Below, one piece after another: positions 8,749 through 21,444 of a stretch of DNA of 64,000 nt. A program made the position numbers and the translations under genes. Positions within the stretch are counted from its first letter, which is position 1. Each line of letters opens with the position of its first letter. The notes beneath the pieces were generated by a model that did no database searches, had not been told where the DNA came from, and saw only the letters and a list, made by a program, of their open reading frames with translations. This stretch comes from Myxococcales bacterium (GTDB taxonomy: Bacteria; Myxococcota_A; Polyangia; Haliangiales; Haliangiaceae), in contig JADJUF010000011.1 in NCBI GenBank assembly GCA_016717005.1, positions 1-64,000 on the forward strand, given 5' to 3'.

Positions 8749-9782
8749 GGGCGGCGCTGCTCGCGATCGCGGCGGCGGCGGCGTGCACCCAGGATCCGAT
8801 CGCGGTGGCCGTCCGCGGCGGCGCCGACCACAACCGCGCGGCGCTGCTCGCGGCCGCCCGCCAGTGTCGCACCGCCGGGAACAGCCCCGAGGCGTTCGCC
8901 GCGTTCGCGAAGAGCGTCCTGACCCTGCGGGTCGGGATGGACGAGACCGTCGCCGACGAGGCCGAGCTGCTGCTGCTCGCGCTCGCGCTCGACGCGGCCG
9001 CGCCGCTGCCGGGCGCGGCCACCGGCGCCGACGCGCCGATCCTCACCGTGTGGCCGATCGGCCTGGCGCCGCGCATCACCGCCCCGGTGCCCGGCTACCC
9101 GCTGTCCGACGCGTGGAGCGAGTACATGCCCGGCCCCGACGAGGACGCCGGGCGCTACGCGATGCGGCTGTGCGGGGCGCAGCTGGCGTCGACGTGCGGC
9201 TACATCGTGCCCGAGGGCCAGACGGCGGTGGTCGCGTCGGTCGCGATCGAGCGCTTCACCGATCGCGTCCGCGCCGCGGTCGCCAACTGCCTGAGCTGCG
9301 GCGGCGACGTCTGGCGCGAGCGCATCGCCGGGTGGGAGGGGCTCGATCGCGCCGCGGTCGCGTACATCGAGCCGGCCCGCCGCCGCGCCGCGGTCGCGCG
9401 GTGGCCCGTGGCCGGGCCCGGCGCCCGGGAGGCGCCCGAGGCGCCGACGCTCACGCTCGAGGACGACGGCGGGATCCTGGTCGACGACGAGTCGGTCGGG
9501 CCGACCGCGCTGGTGGCGTTCCTCGCGGCGACCCGGCGCGAGGCCCGCACCTCGACCCTGCGCGTCCACCTCGCGCCCAGCGCCGCGGTCGCGCGCTTGC
9601 GCGGCGCGCTCGACCAGGCCGCCGCCGCCGGCTTCGTCCGGGTCGCGCTGGTCGCCCGCGTGCCGCGGTACCCGTGGCAGCTCGTGGCCTACACGCTCGA
9701 CGTCGGCGCGTCGCTGCCGGTCAAGGACGCCGATCCGATCCAGATCCTCGCGCGCGTGCTCGACGTGCGCGCCACGCGCTGA
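8745..9782 (+). CDS. lipoprotein with ExbD/TolR-like C-terminal domain
   Basis: 345 residues. A short lipoprotein signal ends in AAAAAC (Cys13). The middle contains several cysteines (AVANCLSCGGDVW). The last ~110 residues (GGILVDDESVGPTALVAF ... AGFVRVALVARV) resemble the periplasmic domain of ExbD/TolR in pattern: a strand, a helix with a 'v..d...v' rhythm and the AGF-x-x-V strand. There is no transmembrane helix as in true ExbD. The gene is translationally coupled to the FHA gene. Role unknown; an envelope sensor linked to the FHA protein is conceivable but unsupported. Confidence 0.65.
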   Translation: MRAALLAIAAAAACTQDPIAVAVRGGADHNRAALLAAARQCRTAGNSPEAFAAFAKSVLTLRVGMDETVADEAELLLLALALDAAAPLPGAATGADAPILTVWPIGLAPRITAPVPGYPLSDAWSEYMPGPDEDAGRYAMRLCGAQLASTCGYIVPEGQTAVVASVAIERFTDRVRAAVANCLSCGGDVWRERIAGWEGLDRAAVAYIEPARRRAAVARWPVAGPGAREAPEAPTLTLEDDGGILVDDESVGPTALVAFLAATRREARTSTLRVHLAPSAAVARLRGALDQAAAAGFVRVALVARVPRYPWQLVAYTLDVGASLPVKDADPIQILARVLDVRATR

Positions 9783-9874
9783 GCCGTCGCCGCCGGGCCG
9801 CCAGCGCAGGTCGCGGATCGTCGCCGCGCGCTCCGCCGTCGCCGCCGGGCCGTCAGCGCAGCGCGCGGATCGTC
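9783..9874. repeat. 40-bp direct repeat at radical-SAM gene 3' end
   Basis: 9783-9822 and 9835-9874 match at 37 of 40 positions, and the second copy covers the last codons of the radical-SAM gene. It looks like a small local duplication of that gene's end; it may add an extra copy of a transcription stop or be neutral. Confidence 0.75.
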
Positions 9875-10406
9875 AGCGGCGCGACGCCGGTCAGCGCGAT
9901 CGTGCCGTCGGCGGCGATCGTCACCTCGGCCTCGGGCGTGGCCTCGACCTCGGCCAGGGTGTGGCGCCCGGTCAGCAGGTGGATCGCCTGGTTGGCGGAG
10001 CCGCGCAGGCCGTGGCCGTGGCGCGCCTCGGCGCGGTAGCGGCCGTCGATCAGCACGTCGAGGTGCGCGAGCACCGCCGGCCCTAGCGCCTGCGCGGTCA
10101 GCTCGGCGCGGGCGTAGCCCGAGAACATCAGCGTCGACAGCCCGCGCCGGCGCGCCGCCAGCAACAGCTCGAGCGCGGCCGGCGCCTGCTGCATCGGCTC
10201 GCCGCCCGACAGCGTGAGGCCGTCGACGTCGGCCCGGCCGATCGCCGCCACCACCTCGGCCAGGTCGACGCCCGGTCCCGTGGCCGCGTGGGTGGCCGGG
10301 TTGAAGCAGCCCGCGCACCCGAGCGTGCAGCCCTGGAACCAGACGACCATGCGGGTGCCCGGCCCGTTGGCCCGGCTGCGCGCCAGGGTGTCGTGCAGGC
10401 GCGCGA

Positions 10407-10410
<4 letters not shown>
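9853..10410 (-). CDS. small radical SAM protein, NrdG-like activase family
   Basis: 185-residue radical-SAM protein. CTLGCAGC (residues 28-35) is the CxxxCxxC cluster motif inside GPGTRMVVWFQGC, a hallmark of glycyl-radical activating enzymes such as NrdG; LSGGEPMQQ is the SAM-binding GGE motif. No glycyl-radical enzyme is encoded in the window. The GTG start overlaps the stop of the TldE-like gene (GTGA), making it the third gene of a coupled operon with two secreted TldD/TldE-like proteins. That context hints at peptide modification, but the family assignment alone would suggest an activase. The C-terminal third (about 45 residues, TPEAEVTIAADG) is not typical of NrdG. Confidence 0.8.
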
Positions 10411-14041
<3,631 letters not shown>

Positions 14042-14049
14042 ATGCGGCA

Positions 14050-14055
14050 AGCGTA
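14050..14055 (-). promoter_or_regulatory. TACGCT -10 box of the tldD-like operon
   Basis: TACGCT on the complement, ending 8 nt before the ATG of the TldD-like gene; no Shine-Dalgarno sequence. The rest of the 14042-14286 gap is GC-rich and shows no gene. Confidence 0.45.
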
Positions 14056-14286
14056 GGGGGCCACCCGCCTGCGGTCAAACCCGAGCGGCGCCACAGCCGG
14101 ACGAGTTTCCGTGGCGGGTGCGCGCCGGCGCACGTCGTGGCGGGCGGCGGTTGACCGCGCGGCCGAGCCCCGTCGAGCCCTCGGCGACGCGCGCCGCCCG
14201 CCGCGTGGCCCACGAGGTGCGGGCGAGCCCGCGGGACCTGGACGTCCCCCCGCCAAGGCCTGGTGCGGGGACGACCCCTGTGCCGG

Positions 14287-15465
14287 TCAGCGCTTCGGGA
14301 TCGCCGGCGACGACCGCCGCGCCGCGATCAACGACCCGTGGATCGCCGCGCCCAGGCACACCGCCTGCTCGGGCGGCACGCCCGCGTGGATCGGGACGCC
14401 GAAGAAGCGCTGCGCGGCGTCGCGGATGGCCGGCATCAGGGACGAGCCCCCGCACAGGTAGACGCCGGTGAGCTGATCGCCGGTCACGCCGGCCTTGCGC
14501 AGCGTCTGCGCGCACACGTCGAGCGTGCGGCGGATGATGGCGCCGGCCGCGCGGGCCAGGGTCGCGCTGTCGAGCGCCAGCTTGAGGTCGACCATGCCGT
14601 CGGTCGTGCGCAGCACCTCGGGCACGTGCAGCGTGGTCGACGGCGCGGTCGACAGGGCCCGCTTGGCCTCCTCGCACGCGAACCGGACCCGCTGGTACTC
14701 GACCACCTGGCGCCGCAGATCGACCTTGTGCTTGCGCCAGAACTGGTTGGCCGCGGCCTCGGCCAGCACCGAGTCGATGTCGTCGCCGCCCAGCCAGGCG
14801 TCGCCCAGGGCCGCCACCACCTGGAACCGCGAGCGCGACACGTCGACGATCGAGAAGTCGAAGGTGCCGCCGCCGAAGTCGTAGATGCCGATCAGGCCGC
14901 CGAAGCCAGCCACGTAGCGGTTGGCCAGGGCCGCGGCGTTGGGCTCGGCGATCAGGCCGACCACGTCGAGCCCCGCGAGGCGGGCGGCGGTCTCGACCGC
15001 ACGGCAGCGGACCTCGTCGAAGCTGACCGGCACGGCCAGGACGACCTCGGTCACGGGTTCGCCCAGGTGCTGCTCGGCGATGGCCTTGGCCGCGGACAGC
15101 AGGTGGGCGCACAGCTGCGGGATCGCGTACTCCTCGCCGTCGATGTCGATCACGACGGTGCCGTCGTCGCCGGCGTGGCTGCCGTAGGGCGCCGCCCCGA
15201 CGAAGGTCTGGACCTCGCGGTCGGTGAACTTGCGGCCCAGGAGGCGCTTGGGCGAGGCGATCGTCCGCGACGGATCGGTCGTGATCCGGGATCGGGCGAC
15301 GGCCCCGACCACGACCTCGCGCGGGGTCGGGAACGACACCACCGATGGGAACGAGCGGGCGCCGTCGCCGGGGGTCAGGATCGTGACCTTGGTCCCCTGG
15401 GTCGCGGCGACCGACGTGTTGGTCGTGCCGAGGTCGATGCCGACGATGGTGGACTTCGAGCTCAT
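14287..15465 (-). CDS. Hsp70 family protein, ATPase domain only
   Basis: 392 residues, ending where the nucleotide-binding domain of DnaK ends; the substrate-binding domain is absent. Phosphate-1 is TIVGIDLGTTNTSVA, phosphate-2 IYDFGGGTFDFSI, adenosine motif YLCGGSSLMPAI, with LAVPVSFDE and GGDDIDSVL as in DnaK. Such short Hsp70-like proteins are common in myxobacteria and act as ATP-driven regulators or with separate client subunits rather than as general chaperones. A TACATT box (15482-15487, complement) lies 16 nt before the ATG. It is divergent, with a 78-nt gap, from a double pseudo-receiver gene, a possible partner. Confidence 0.85.
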   Translation of the reverse strand: MSSKSTIVGIDLGTTNTSVAATQGTKVTILTPGDGARSFPSVVSFPTPREVVVGAVARSRITTDPSRTIASPKRLLGRKFTDREVQTFVGAAPYGSHAGDDGTVVIDIDGEEYAIPQLCAHLLSAAKAIAEQHLGEPVTEVVLAVPVSFDEVRCRAVETAARLAGLDVVGLIAEPNAAALANRYVAGFGGLIGIYDFGGGTFDFSIVDVSRSRFQVVAALGDAWLGGDDIDSVLAEAAANQFWRKHKVDLRRQVVEYQRVRFACEEAKRALSTAPSTTLHVPEVLRTTDGMVDLKLALDSATLARAAGAIIRRTLDVCAQTLRKAGVTGDQLTGVYLCGGSSLMPAIRDAAQRFFGVPIHAGVPPEQAVCLGAAIHGSLIAARRSSPAIPKR

Positions 15466-15529
15466 GCGCAGGCGGCCCGTAAATGTACCAGCTTCGGCAC
15501 CGAGTTCGCGACCCCGGCGAACGTCCAGC

Positions 15530-15535
15530 TATACT
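15530..15535 (+). promoter_or_regulatory. TATACT -10 box, leaderless-type
   Basis: TATACT, one base from consensus, ends 8 nt before a TTG codon that opens the double-receiver gene. It is the main reason for choosing that start. Confidence 0.5.
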
Positions 15536-15543
15536 GCGGCGCC

Positions 15544-16314
15544 TTGGCCGACCGTCGCTCGATCATCGTCCTGCACCATGACGGGCAGCTGCTCGACCTG
15601 CTGACGCGGCTGTTCGAGGCGCGCGGCTACGCCGTGGCGCTCGCGGCGACGGTCGGGCAGGCCCTCACCCACCTCGGGAGCGACCGCGAGTTCGACGTGG
15701 TCGTCGCCGAGTGGGACAGCCACCGACCCGCAGGGGGTGAGGTCTACCGGTGGGTGATCGACCACCGCTTCGATCTGCGCGATCGGTTCGTGTTCCTGTC
15801 CGAGGACCCACCCGCCGAGCTCGACCGCCTGGTCGCCGGGCGCTGCCTGACCGTGCGCCCGCGCGAGACCGCGGAGATCGTCCGGGTCGTCGTCGCGACC
15901 GCGGCGCGCGCCCTGCACCAGTCCGAGCTCGAGGCCCGCGACTGGGGCGAGGGCGAGCGCCCGACGCTGCTCCTGGCCGACGACGATCCGATGCTGCTCG
16001 CGGCCATGGCCGATCTGCTGCGCGACGCCGGGTTCGCGGTCACCTCCGTCGACAGCGGCAAGGCGGCGATCGCCACGCTCGACCGCCACGAGTTCGACGC
16101 GATCCTGGTCGAGTGGGGCATGGCCAACGGCAGCGGCGCCCAGGTGTTCCAGTGGGTCGTGACGTTCCGGCCGTGGCTGGTCGAGCGCACCGCGTTCCTG
16201 ATCGAGCGCGAGGCCGAGCGCGAGGCCACCGAGGCGCCGGGCCGGCCGGCGTTCTGGAAGAGCGCCGACGCCGGCGAGTTGATCGCCGCGCTGCGCACGC
16301 TCGCGGGCCGCTGA
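15544..16314 (+). CDS. tandem pseudo-receiver protein
   Basis: 256 residues, TTG start supported by the -10 box 8 nt upstream. Two CheY-like domains: about 1-115 (SIIVLHHDGQLLDLLTRLF) and 138-256 (TLLLADDDPMLLAAMADLL). In both, the phospho-acceptor position holds Glu: VVVAEWDSHRPAGG in the first, ILVEWGMANGSG in the second. The first also lacks the acidic pair (HHD). The second keeps DDD and a late Lys (FWKS). Glu at this site can mimic the phosphorylated state, so these may be constitutive binding modules. No output domain follows. Divergent from the Hsp70-like gene. Confidence 0.72.
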   Translation: MADRRSIIVLHHDGQLLDLLTRLFEARGYAVALAATVGQALTHLGSDREFDVVVAEWDSHRPAGGEVYRWVIDHRFDLRDRFVFLSEDPPAELDRLVAGRCLTVRPRETAEIVRVVVATAARALHQSELEARDWGEGERPTLLLADDDPMLLAAMADLLRDAGFAVTSVDSGKAAIATLDRHEFDAILVEWGMANGSGAQVFQWVVTFRPWLVERTAFLIEREAEREATEAPGRPAFWKSADAGELIAALRTLAGR

Positions 16315-16433
16315 CCGGCAACCGCGCCCGGGCGCGCGTGTCTCCCAGCCGGACCCGATCAGATCGTCGGCCGCGGTCACGCGTTGGACGTGACCGGGGC
16401 GGTGCGAGGAGCGCGCCCCCCCGAGGAGGACCC

Positions 16434-18029
16434 ATGTTGCGCACGCGCTGGTTGGCCGTCGTCGGAGTGACTGTACTCGCTGGCTGTGGCGGTGGCCGGG
16501 CCCACCGCGGCGAGCTGACGCAGGTCGGCGACCCGCCCCCGACCAAGGCGGGCGCCGCGGGCGCCACGGACGCCGGGACCGGCGCGCCCCAGCCGCCGCC
16601 GGGCGACGACGTCGGCGCCGAGATGGACGCGATGACGACCGCGGCGTTCGCGCAGCCGGCCACGAGCTTCCGCCCCGGCCACGTCAGCAAGCGGGCGGCG
16701 CCGAAGGCGGCCAGGACCCGGTCGGGCTTCGAGATCCAGTTCCCGAGCCGGGCGACGATCACGACGCCGGCGGTCTACGACGGCCGGGTCTACGTCTCGG
16801 GCGGGTTCAAGTCCAAGGAGTTCTATGCGTTCGAGGCCACGAGCGGCAAGGCGGCGTGGGCGCTCGACCTCGACGACGACGGCCCGTCGACCGCGGCCTG
16901 CGCCGAGCGGACCTGCGTGATCAACACCGAGTCGTGCACGGTGTTCGCGCTCGACGCGCGCACCGGCGAGCAGCTGTGGGCGTGGTGGCTCGGCGACCCG
17001 CTGACCAGCTCGCCGACGATCGCCGGCGGCCTGGTCTTCACGTCGTACCCGGTCCAGGCGGTCGACGACGCCGCCAAGGAGCGGCCGCCCCACGCGACCC
17101 ACGCGCTCGCCGCGTTCGAGCTGCGCACCGGCGCGCTGGTGTGGCAGCGCTGGCTCGACGCGGACGTCATGTCGTCGCCGGTCGCGGCCGGCGAGTTCCT
17201 GTACGTCTCGACCTTCAACGGCACGCTGATGAAGCTCGAGCCGGCCACCGGCAAGCTGCGCTACGCCGTGCGCGGCCAGGCGACCTCGGCGCCGGTCGTG
17301 CAATTCGTCGGCGGGCGCGAGTCGATGTTCTACACCTCGCGCGTCGACTTCGCCGACGACCCGCTCGAGGGTGCGCTGCGGGCGCCGGCCGAGATGATCA
17401 TCCGCACCGACGACAACCACCCCAAGACCCGGTACACGACCGCGCAGAAGAAGGCCGACTACATCGACGCGGCCAAGCAGGCCGGCAGCACCTACGCCGA
17501 CACCGGCAAGAGCCAGGACGCGCACAACGGCTTCTCGGGCGGCGCGCCGGCGTCGGCCAACGCCCCGGCCGCGGCCGCGATGATCGGCCAGGGCAGCGTG
17601 TCGACGATGCAGGCGTTCCAGGGCTCGCGCATCCTCAACCTCGGCGCGACCAACGTGAACACGATGGGCGACGAGGTGATCGCCACCAACGCCGAGAACG
17701 GCGAGCGCCTGTGGTCGGTCAAGCTCGAGGGCGACGTGACCAAGGACGGCGGCTTCCTCGGCACCGCGCCCGCCGCCGCCGGTGGCCGCGTGCTGGTCGC
17801 GACGCTCAAGGGCGAGGTGCTCGAGCTCGAGCCGGGCTCCGGCAAGGTCGCGCGCAAGCACGCCGTCGGCGCGCCGGTGCGGTCGCAGCCGGTCGCCGTC
17901 GACGGCTGGATCTACGTCGGCACCGAGGACGGCCGCCTGGTCGCGATCGACACCAAGGACCGGTCGCTGACCGGCTGGCCGATGTGGGGCGGCAACGCCG
18001 CGCGCACCGGGATCGCGACGGCGCCGTAG
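16434..18029 (+). CDS. PQQ-type beta-propeller lipoprotein
   Basis: 531-residue lipoprotein (leader ending LAGC near residue 20). The mature protein has the PQQ-like repeat rhythm of BamB and quinoprotein propellers: DGRVYVSGG, ALDARTGEQLWAW, AFELRTGALVWQRW, LEPATGKLRY, TNAENGERLWSV, ELEPGSGKVARKH and the closing DGWIYVGTEDGRLVAID, about seven blades. A strong Shine-Dalgarno (gaggagga) lies 5 nt before the ATG. No dehydrogenase residues were recognised, so it is more likely a structural or binding propeller. A 177-nt near-identical copy of its 3' end recurs at 21470-21646 beyond the kinase operon. Confidence 0.85.
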   Translation: MLRTRWLAVVGVTVLAGCGGGRAHRGELTQVGDPPPTKAGAAGATDAGTGAPQPPPGDDVGAEMDAMTTAAFAQPATSFRPGHVSKRAAPKAARTRSGFEIQFPSRATITTPAVYDGRVYVSGGFKSKEFYAFEATSGKAAWALDLDDDGPSTAACAERTCVINTESCTVFALDARTGEQLWAWWLGDPLTSSPTIAGGLVFTSYPVQAVDDAAKERPPHATHALAAFELRTGALVWQRWLDADVMSSPVAAGEFLYVSTFNGTLMKLEPATGKLRYAVRGQATSAPVVQFVGGRESMFYTSRVDFADDPLEGALRAPAEMIIRTDDNHPKTRYTTAQKKADYIDAAKQAGSTYADTGKSQDAHNGFSGGAPASANAPAAAAMIGQGSVSTMQAFQGSRILNLGATNVNTMGDEVIATNAENGERLWSVKLEGDVTKDGGFLGTAPAAAGGRVLVATLKGEVLELEPGSGKVARKHAVGAPVRSQPVAVDGWIYVGTEDGRLVAIDTKDRSLTGWPMWGGNAARTGIATAP

Positions 18030-18086
18030 CGGGCCGCGCCGGGCCACCCACGACCGTCCGGGCCGCGCCACGCGAGGCCGCGTGCG

Positions 18087-20031
18087 TCAGGGCGTGAGCG
18101 GCTCCAGCTCGAGGAGCAGCGCCGCGATCCGGCGCCGCAGCGTCACGCGATCGAACGGCTTCTCGACGTGGCCGAGCGGCGCGGTATCCAGGAACTGCGC
18201 CGCCGCCTCGTTGGTCGCGCCGCCGGTCATGAACAGGACCCGTTGAGCCTGGTCGGGCCAGCGCTCGTTCAGGCTCCGGAGCAGGTCCATCCCGTTGACG
18301 TCGGGCATCGTGAGGTCGCACAGGATCAGCGGAAACCGCCGGCCCTGTTCGAACAGCGCGAGCGCCTCGCGACCGCCGCTCGCCATCACCAGCTCGTACG
18401 GTGGGCTGAGGAGCCGGGCCAGCGCGGCGCGGATCATCTCGTCGTCCTCGATGATCAGCAGCGTCGCGGCGCCGGACGTCGAGGCGCCGGGGCGCGGGGC
18501 GGCGGGCTCGGGCTCCGCCGCCTGAGGCGCGTCGGCCGCGTGCGTGGCGAGCTCCTCGCCCGCCGGCGGCAGGCCCACGCGGAAGGTGGTCCCGACCCCG
18601 AGCTCGCTCTCGACCTCGATGGTGCCGCCCATCGCGGTGACGATGCCGTGGCAGATCGCCAGCCCGAGGCCGGTGCCGAGGCCGGTCCGGCGCGCGGAGT
18701 AGAACGGGTCGAAGATCCGCCCGAGCTGACTCTCGGCCATGCCGCAGCCAGTGTCGCTGATCTCAGCGACGATCCGGCCGTCCGGATCGACCCGCGATCG
18801 GACCGTCACGCAGTTGCGCTCGGGCGCGCCGGGCTCGATCGCCTGGGCGGCGTTGGTCAGGAGGTTGACGAACACCTGACCGACGCGATGGCCGTCGCCT
18901 CGGATCGCCGGGGTCTCGTCCAGGGCCACCTCCAGGCGCGCCTGCTTCCGGACCTCGGGACCGACGACGGCGACCGCCCACTGGAGGGCGCCGCCCACGT
19001 CGGAGCGGACCGGGCCCACGAACGAGGGCGAGGTGAAGACGCGGAGCTCGGCGACGATCCGCCGGACCCGATCGGCGCCGTGATCGGCGTCGGCGAGGGC
19101 GGCGCTGGCGTCGTCGAGCCAGGACGCGTCGATGCGCCTGCGCGCGATGGTCGACCAGGGTCGCCCGCACGACCGCGATGTTGGTGCGAATGTACGCCAG
19201 CGGGTTGTTGATCTCGTGCGCGACCCCGGCGGCGAGCGTACCGAGCGCGGCCATCCGCCGGGCCAGCTCGAGCTGCTGCTGGAGCTTGCGTTCGGGCTCG
19301 ACGTCGCGGAGCACCACCACCGCGCCGAGTTGGTGGCCATCGTCGTCGACGATCGGCGCCACCGCGTCGTTGACGAGCCGGACCTGCCCGTCACGCCCGG
19401 TCAGGGCGCCGTCGACGTGGGCGGCGGCGGCGGGCGGCCGCGGCTCCAGCGGGATCGGCTGGCCGCTGTCGGGCACGACCAGCTGGAACACCTCCGCGCA
19501 CGGCCTGCCGATCGCGTCGGCCGCGCACCACCCGGTCAAGATCTCGGCGGCCCGGTTGAGCGACACCACGCGCCGGTCGGCGTCGATCGCGATCACGGCG
19601 TCGGCGATCGAGCGCAGCGTGGTCCCGTGCCAGCGCTCGCGCGTGCGCAGCTCGCGGTCGAGGGCGTGCTTGTGCAGGGCCAGCTCGACCGTGATCCGTA
19701 GCTCCTCAGCCTTGATCGGCTTGAGCAGGTACCCGTACGGGCTGGTGGCCTTGGCGCGGGTCACCGTGGCGCTGTCGCCGTAGGCGGTCAGGTAGACCAC
19801 CGGCACGCCAAAGCGCCTGCGCAGCGCCGCGGCGGCGGTGATGCCGTCGTCGCGCCCGCGGATGCGGACGTCCATCAGCACCAGATCGGGGCGGTGACGC
19901 TCGGCGCACACGAGCGCGTCGTCGGCCGAGCCGGCGGTGGCCGGCACGCGGTAGCCGAGCCCGTTGAGGCTGCGCTGCAGGTCCTTGGCGACCAGGGCCT
20001 CGTCTTCCACTACGAGGATCGTCTCGTTCAT
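18087..20031 (-). CDS. hybrid sensor kinase REC-PAS-HisKA-HATPase-REC, frameshifted
   Basis: About 647 residues when joined. Order: receiver (ETILVVEDEALVAKDL, phospho-Asp in LVLMDVRIRG), PAS domain (IADAVIAIDADRRVV), HisKA with the phospho-His in AAGVAHEINNPLAY, then in the next frame the HATPase domain (VNLLTNAAQAI, ISDTGCGMAE, GTGLGLAICHG) and a second receiver (LLIIEDDEMIRAAL, LILCDLTMPDVNG). One extra base near 19140-19150 causes the shift; homology continues cleanly across it. The ATG overlaps the stop of the preceding kinase gene (ATGA). It probably takes phosphoryl groups from that kinase through its N-terminal receiver. Cytoplasmic: no membrane segments. Confidence 0.82.
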
Positions 20032-21080
20032 GATCTTGCCTCGTCGAGCGGGATGGGGGCATTGAACCGGAACCGGTAGTCGACGCCACGCTCGCGCCGG
20101 ACGTCGACCTCGGCGGCGAGCTGCTGGGCGATGGTGAAGACCAGGTCGAGGCCGAGGGTCTGGCACTGGTGGGGGTCGAGGTCGGGCGGGAGGCCGACGC
20201 CGTCGTCGCTGACCTCGAGTTCGACGAGGTCGCCAGCCTGGCGCGCGAGCCGGATGGTGATGACGCCGGGCCGGTTGTCGGGGAAGGCGTGCTTGAGGGC
20301 GTTGGTCACCAGCTCGTTGACCAGCAGCCCGCACGGGATGGCCTGATCGAGCGCCAGGCGGGTGGCGTCGGCCTCGAGGCGCCAGGTGACCGGGCCGTCG
20401 CTGATCGAGAGCGACTCGAAGAGCCCCTCCATCAGCGTGTGGACGTAGTCCGCGAAGTCGACGTGCGTGAGATCGGTCACCTGATAGAGGGTCTCGTGCA
20501 TCAGCGCGATCGCGCGGACCCGGCCCTGACTGGCCATGAACATCGCCTGCACCAACGGGTCGGGGTGCTGCGCGGCCTGCAGGTTGAGCATGCTCGAGAC
20601 GATCTGCAGGTTGTTCTTGATCCGGTGGTGGATCTCCTTGAGCAGCACCTCCTTCTCGCGCAACGAAGCTCGGATCTGGCGCTCGGCGGCCTTGCGGGCC
20701 GAGATGTCGACGACCGACGACAGCACGAAGCTGCCCTCGGGGATGGTCAGCGGATTGAGGCCGATCTCGATCGGCACCTCGCTGCCGTCCTTGCGGAGCC
20801 CGAACAGATCGCGGCCAGCGCCCATCGGCCGGGTCCGGGGATCGCGGGCGAAGGCGGCGCGGAAGTCGGGGTGGCGACCGCGGAACCGCGACGGGATCAA
20901 CATCTCGATCGGCTGACCGATGAGCGCCTCGCGGTCGTAGCCGAAGAGCAACTCGACGTGACGATTGACCAGGGCGATCAGGCCGTGATCGTCGACCATG
21001 ATCATGCCCGTCGGCGCCGCGTCGAGGACTCGGCGCGCGACCTCCGGGACCAGCTCGTCGAGCTGAGCGGACGATCTCAT
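20028..21080 (-). CDS. PAS sensor histidine kinase, HisKA_2 type
   Basis: 350 residues, soluble. A PAS domain (about 12-130: PTGMIMVDDHGLIALVN, FGYDREALIGQ) is followed by the HisKA_2 dimerisation motif LLKEIHHRIKNNLQ near 150, and a HATPase domain with LLVNELVTNALKHAF and VSDDGVGLPP. HisKA_2 kinases usually phosphorylate stand-alone receivers, which fits the N-terminal receiver of the overlapping downstream hybrid kinase. A TACAAT box ends 9 nt before the ATG with no Shine-Dalgarno sequence. Confidence 0.88.
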   Translation of the reverse strand: MRSSAQLDELVPEVARRVLDAAPTGMIMVDDHGLIALVNRHVELLFGYDREALIGQPIEMLIPSRFRGRHPDFRAAFARDPRTRPMGAGRDLFGLRKDGSEVPIEIGLNPLTIPEGSFVLSSVVDISARKAAERQIRASLREKEVLLKEIHHRIKNNLQIVSSMLNLQAAQHPDPLVQAMFMASQGRVRAIALMHETLYQVTDLTHVDFADYVHTLMEGLFESLSISDGPVTWRLEADATRLALDQAIPCGLLVNELVTNALKHAFPDNRPGVITIRLARQAGDLVELEVSDDGVGLPPDLDPHQCQTLGLDLVFTIAQQLAAEVDVRRERGVDYRFRFNAPIPLDEARS

Positions 21081-21089
21081 CTATCCAGT

Positions 21090-21095
21090 ATTGTA
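21090..21095 (-). promoter_or_regulatory. TACAAT -10 box of the kinase operon
   Basis: TACAAT on the complement, 9 nt before the ATG of the HisKA_2 kinase; a locally AT-richer stretch (21081-21130) surrounds it. Confidence 0.5.
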
Positions 21096-21400
21096 CGAGA
21101 ACGTCGGATGTCACCGCAATTGTCACCAGGACGACCGTTGCGACGGAAAAATGCCACCAGGAGCGCGTGAGTCGTATCTCACGCACACCAGGGTCGGACC
21201 ATCGACGCGGTCGCCGCCGACCGTGCGGGCCCGCCGACGGCAGCTCGCGGCGCCCGCTGACGACCTCCCAGGCGCCACAGGAGCTCGAGGCGCATGAAGT
21301 CGTTGGCGCCCCCGTGCTCGCGCGCGTCGCCGCGGAACATCGGCCGGGCGTCGCGAGGCCGGCGGAGCCCCAGGGCGAGGTGAGCCCTGGAGCAGTCCAC

Positions 21401-21444
21401 GCGGGCGACCATGCCGGCCTGGTGCTCGACGATCTCGCCGGCGA
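21401..21444. repeat. 44-bp direct repeat, left copy (aconitase-gene 3' end)
   Basis: 42 of 44 bases match 27516-27559, the last codons of the aconitase-family gene, in the same orientation. The reading frame on the complement gives GEIVEHQAGMVAR against GEIVEYQAGMFAR in the gene. The two copies bracket the defence genes, as target-site or attachment-site duplications do. No adjacent integrase was found. Confidence 0.7.

Noticed and set aside
14263..15540. Long plus-strand open frame antisense to the Hsp70-like gene
   Set aside because: Arg/Gly/Ala/Val-rich shadow of a GC-rich gene; only its last part from 15544 shows real domains.
21167..21400. Possible intact gene ahead of the beta-propeller remnant
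   Set aside because: The open frame here is Arg/Pro-rich and only the remnant part matches a real gene.
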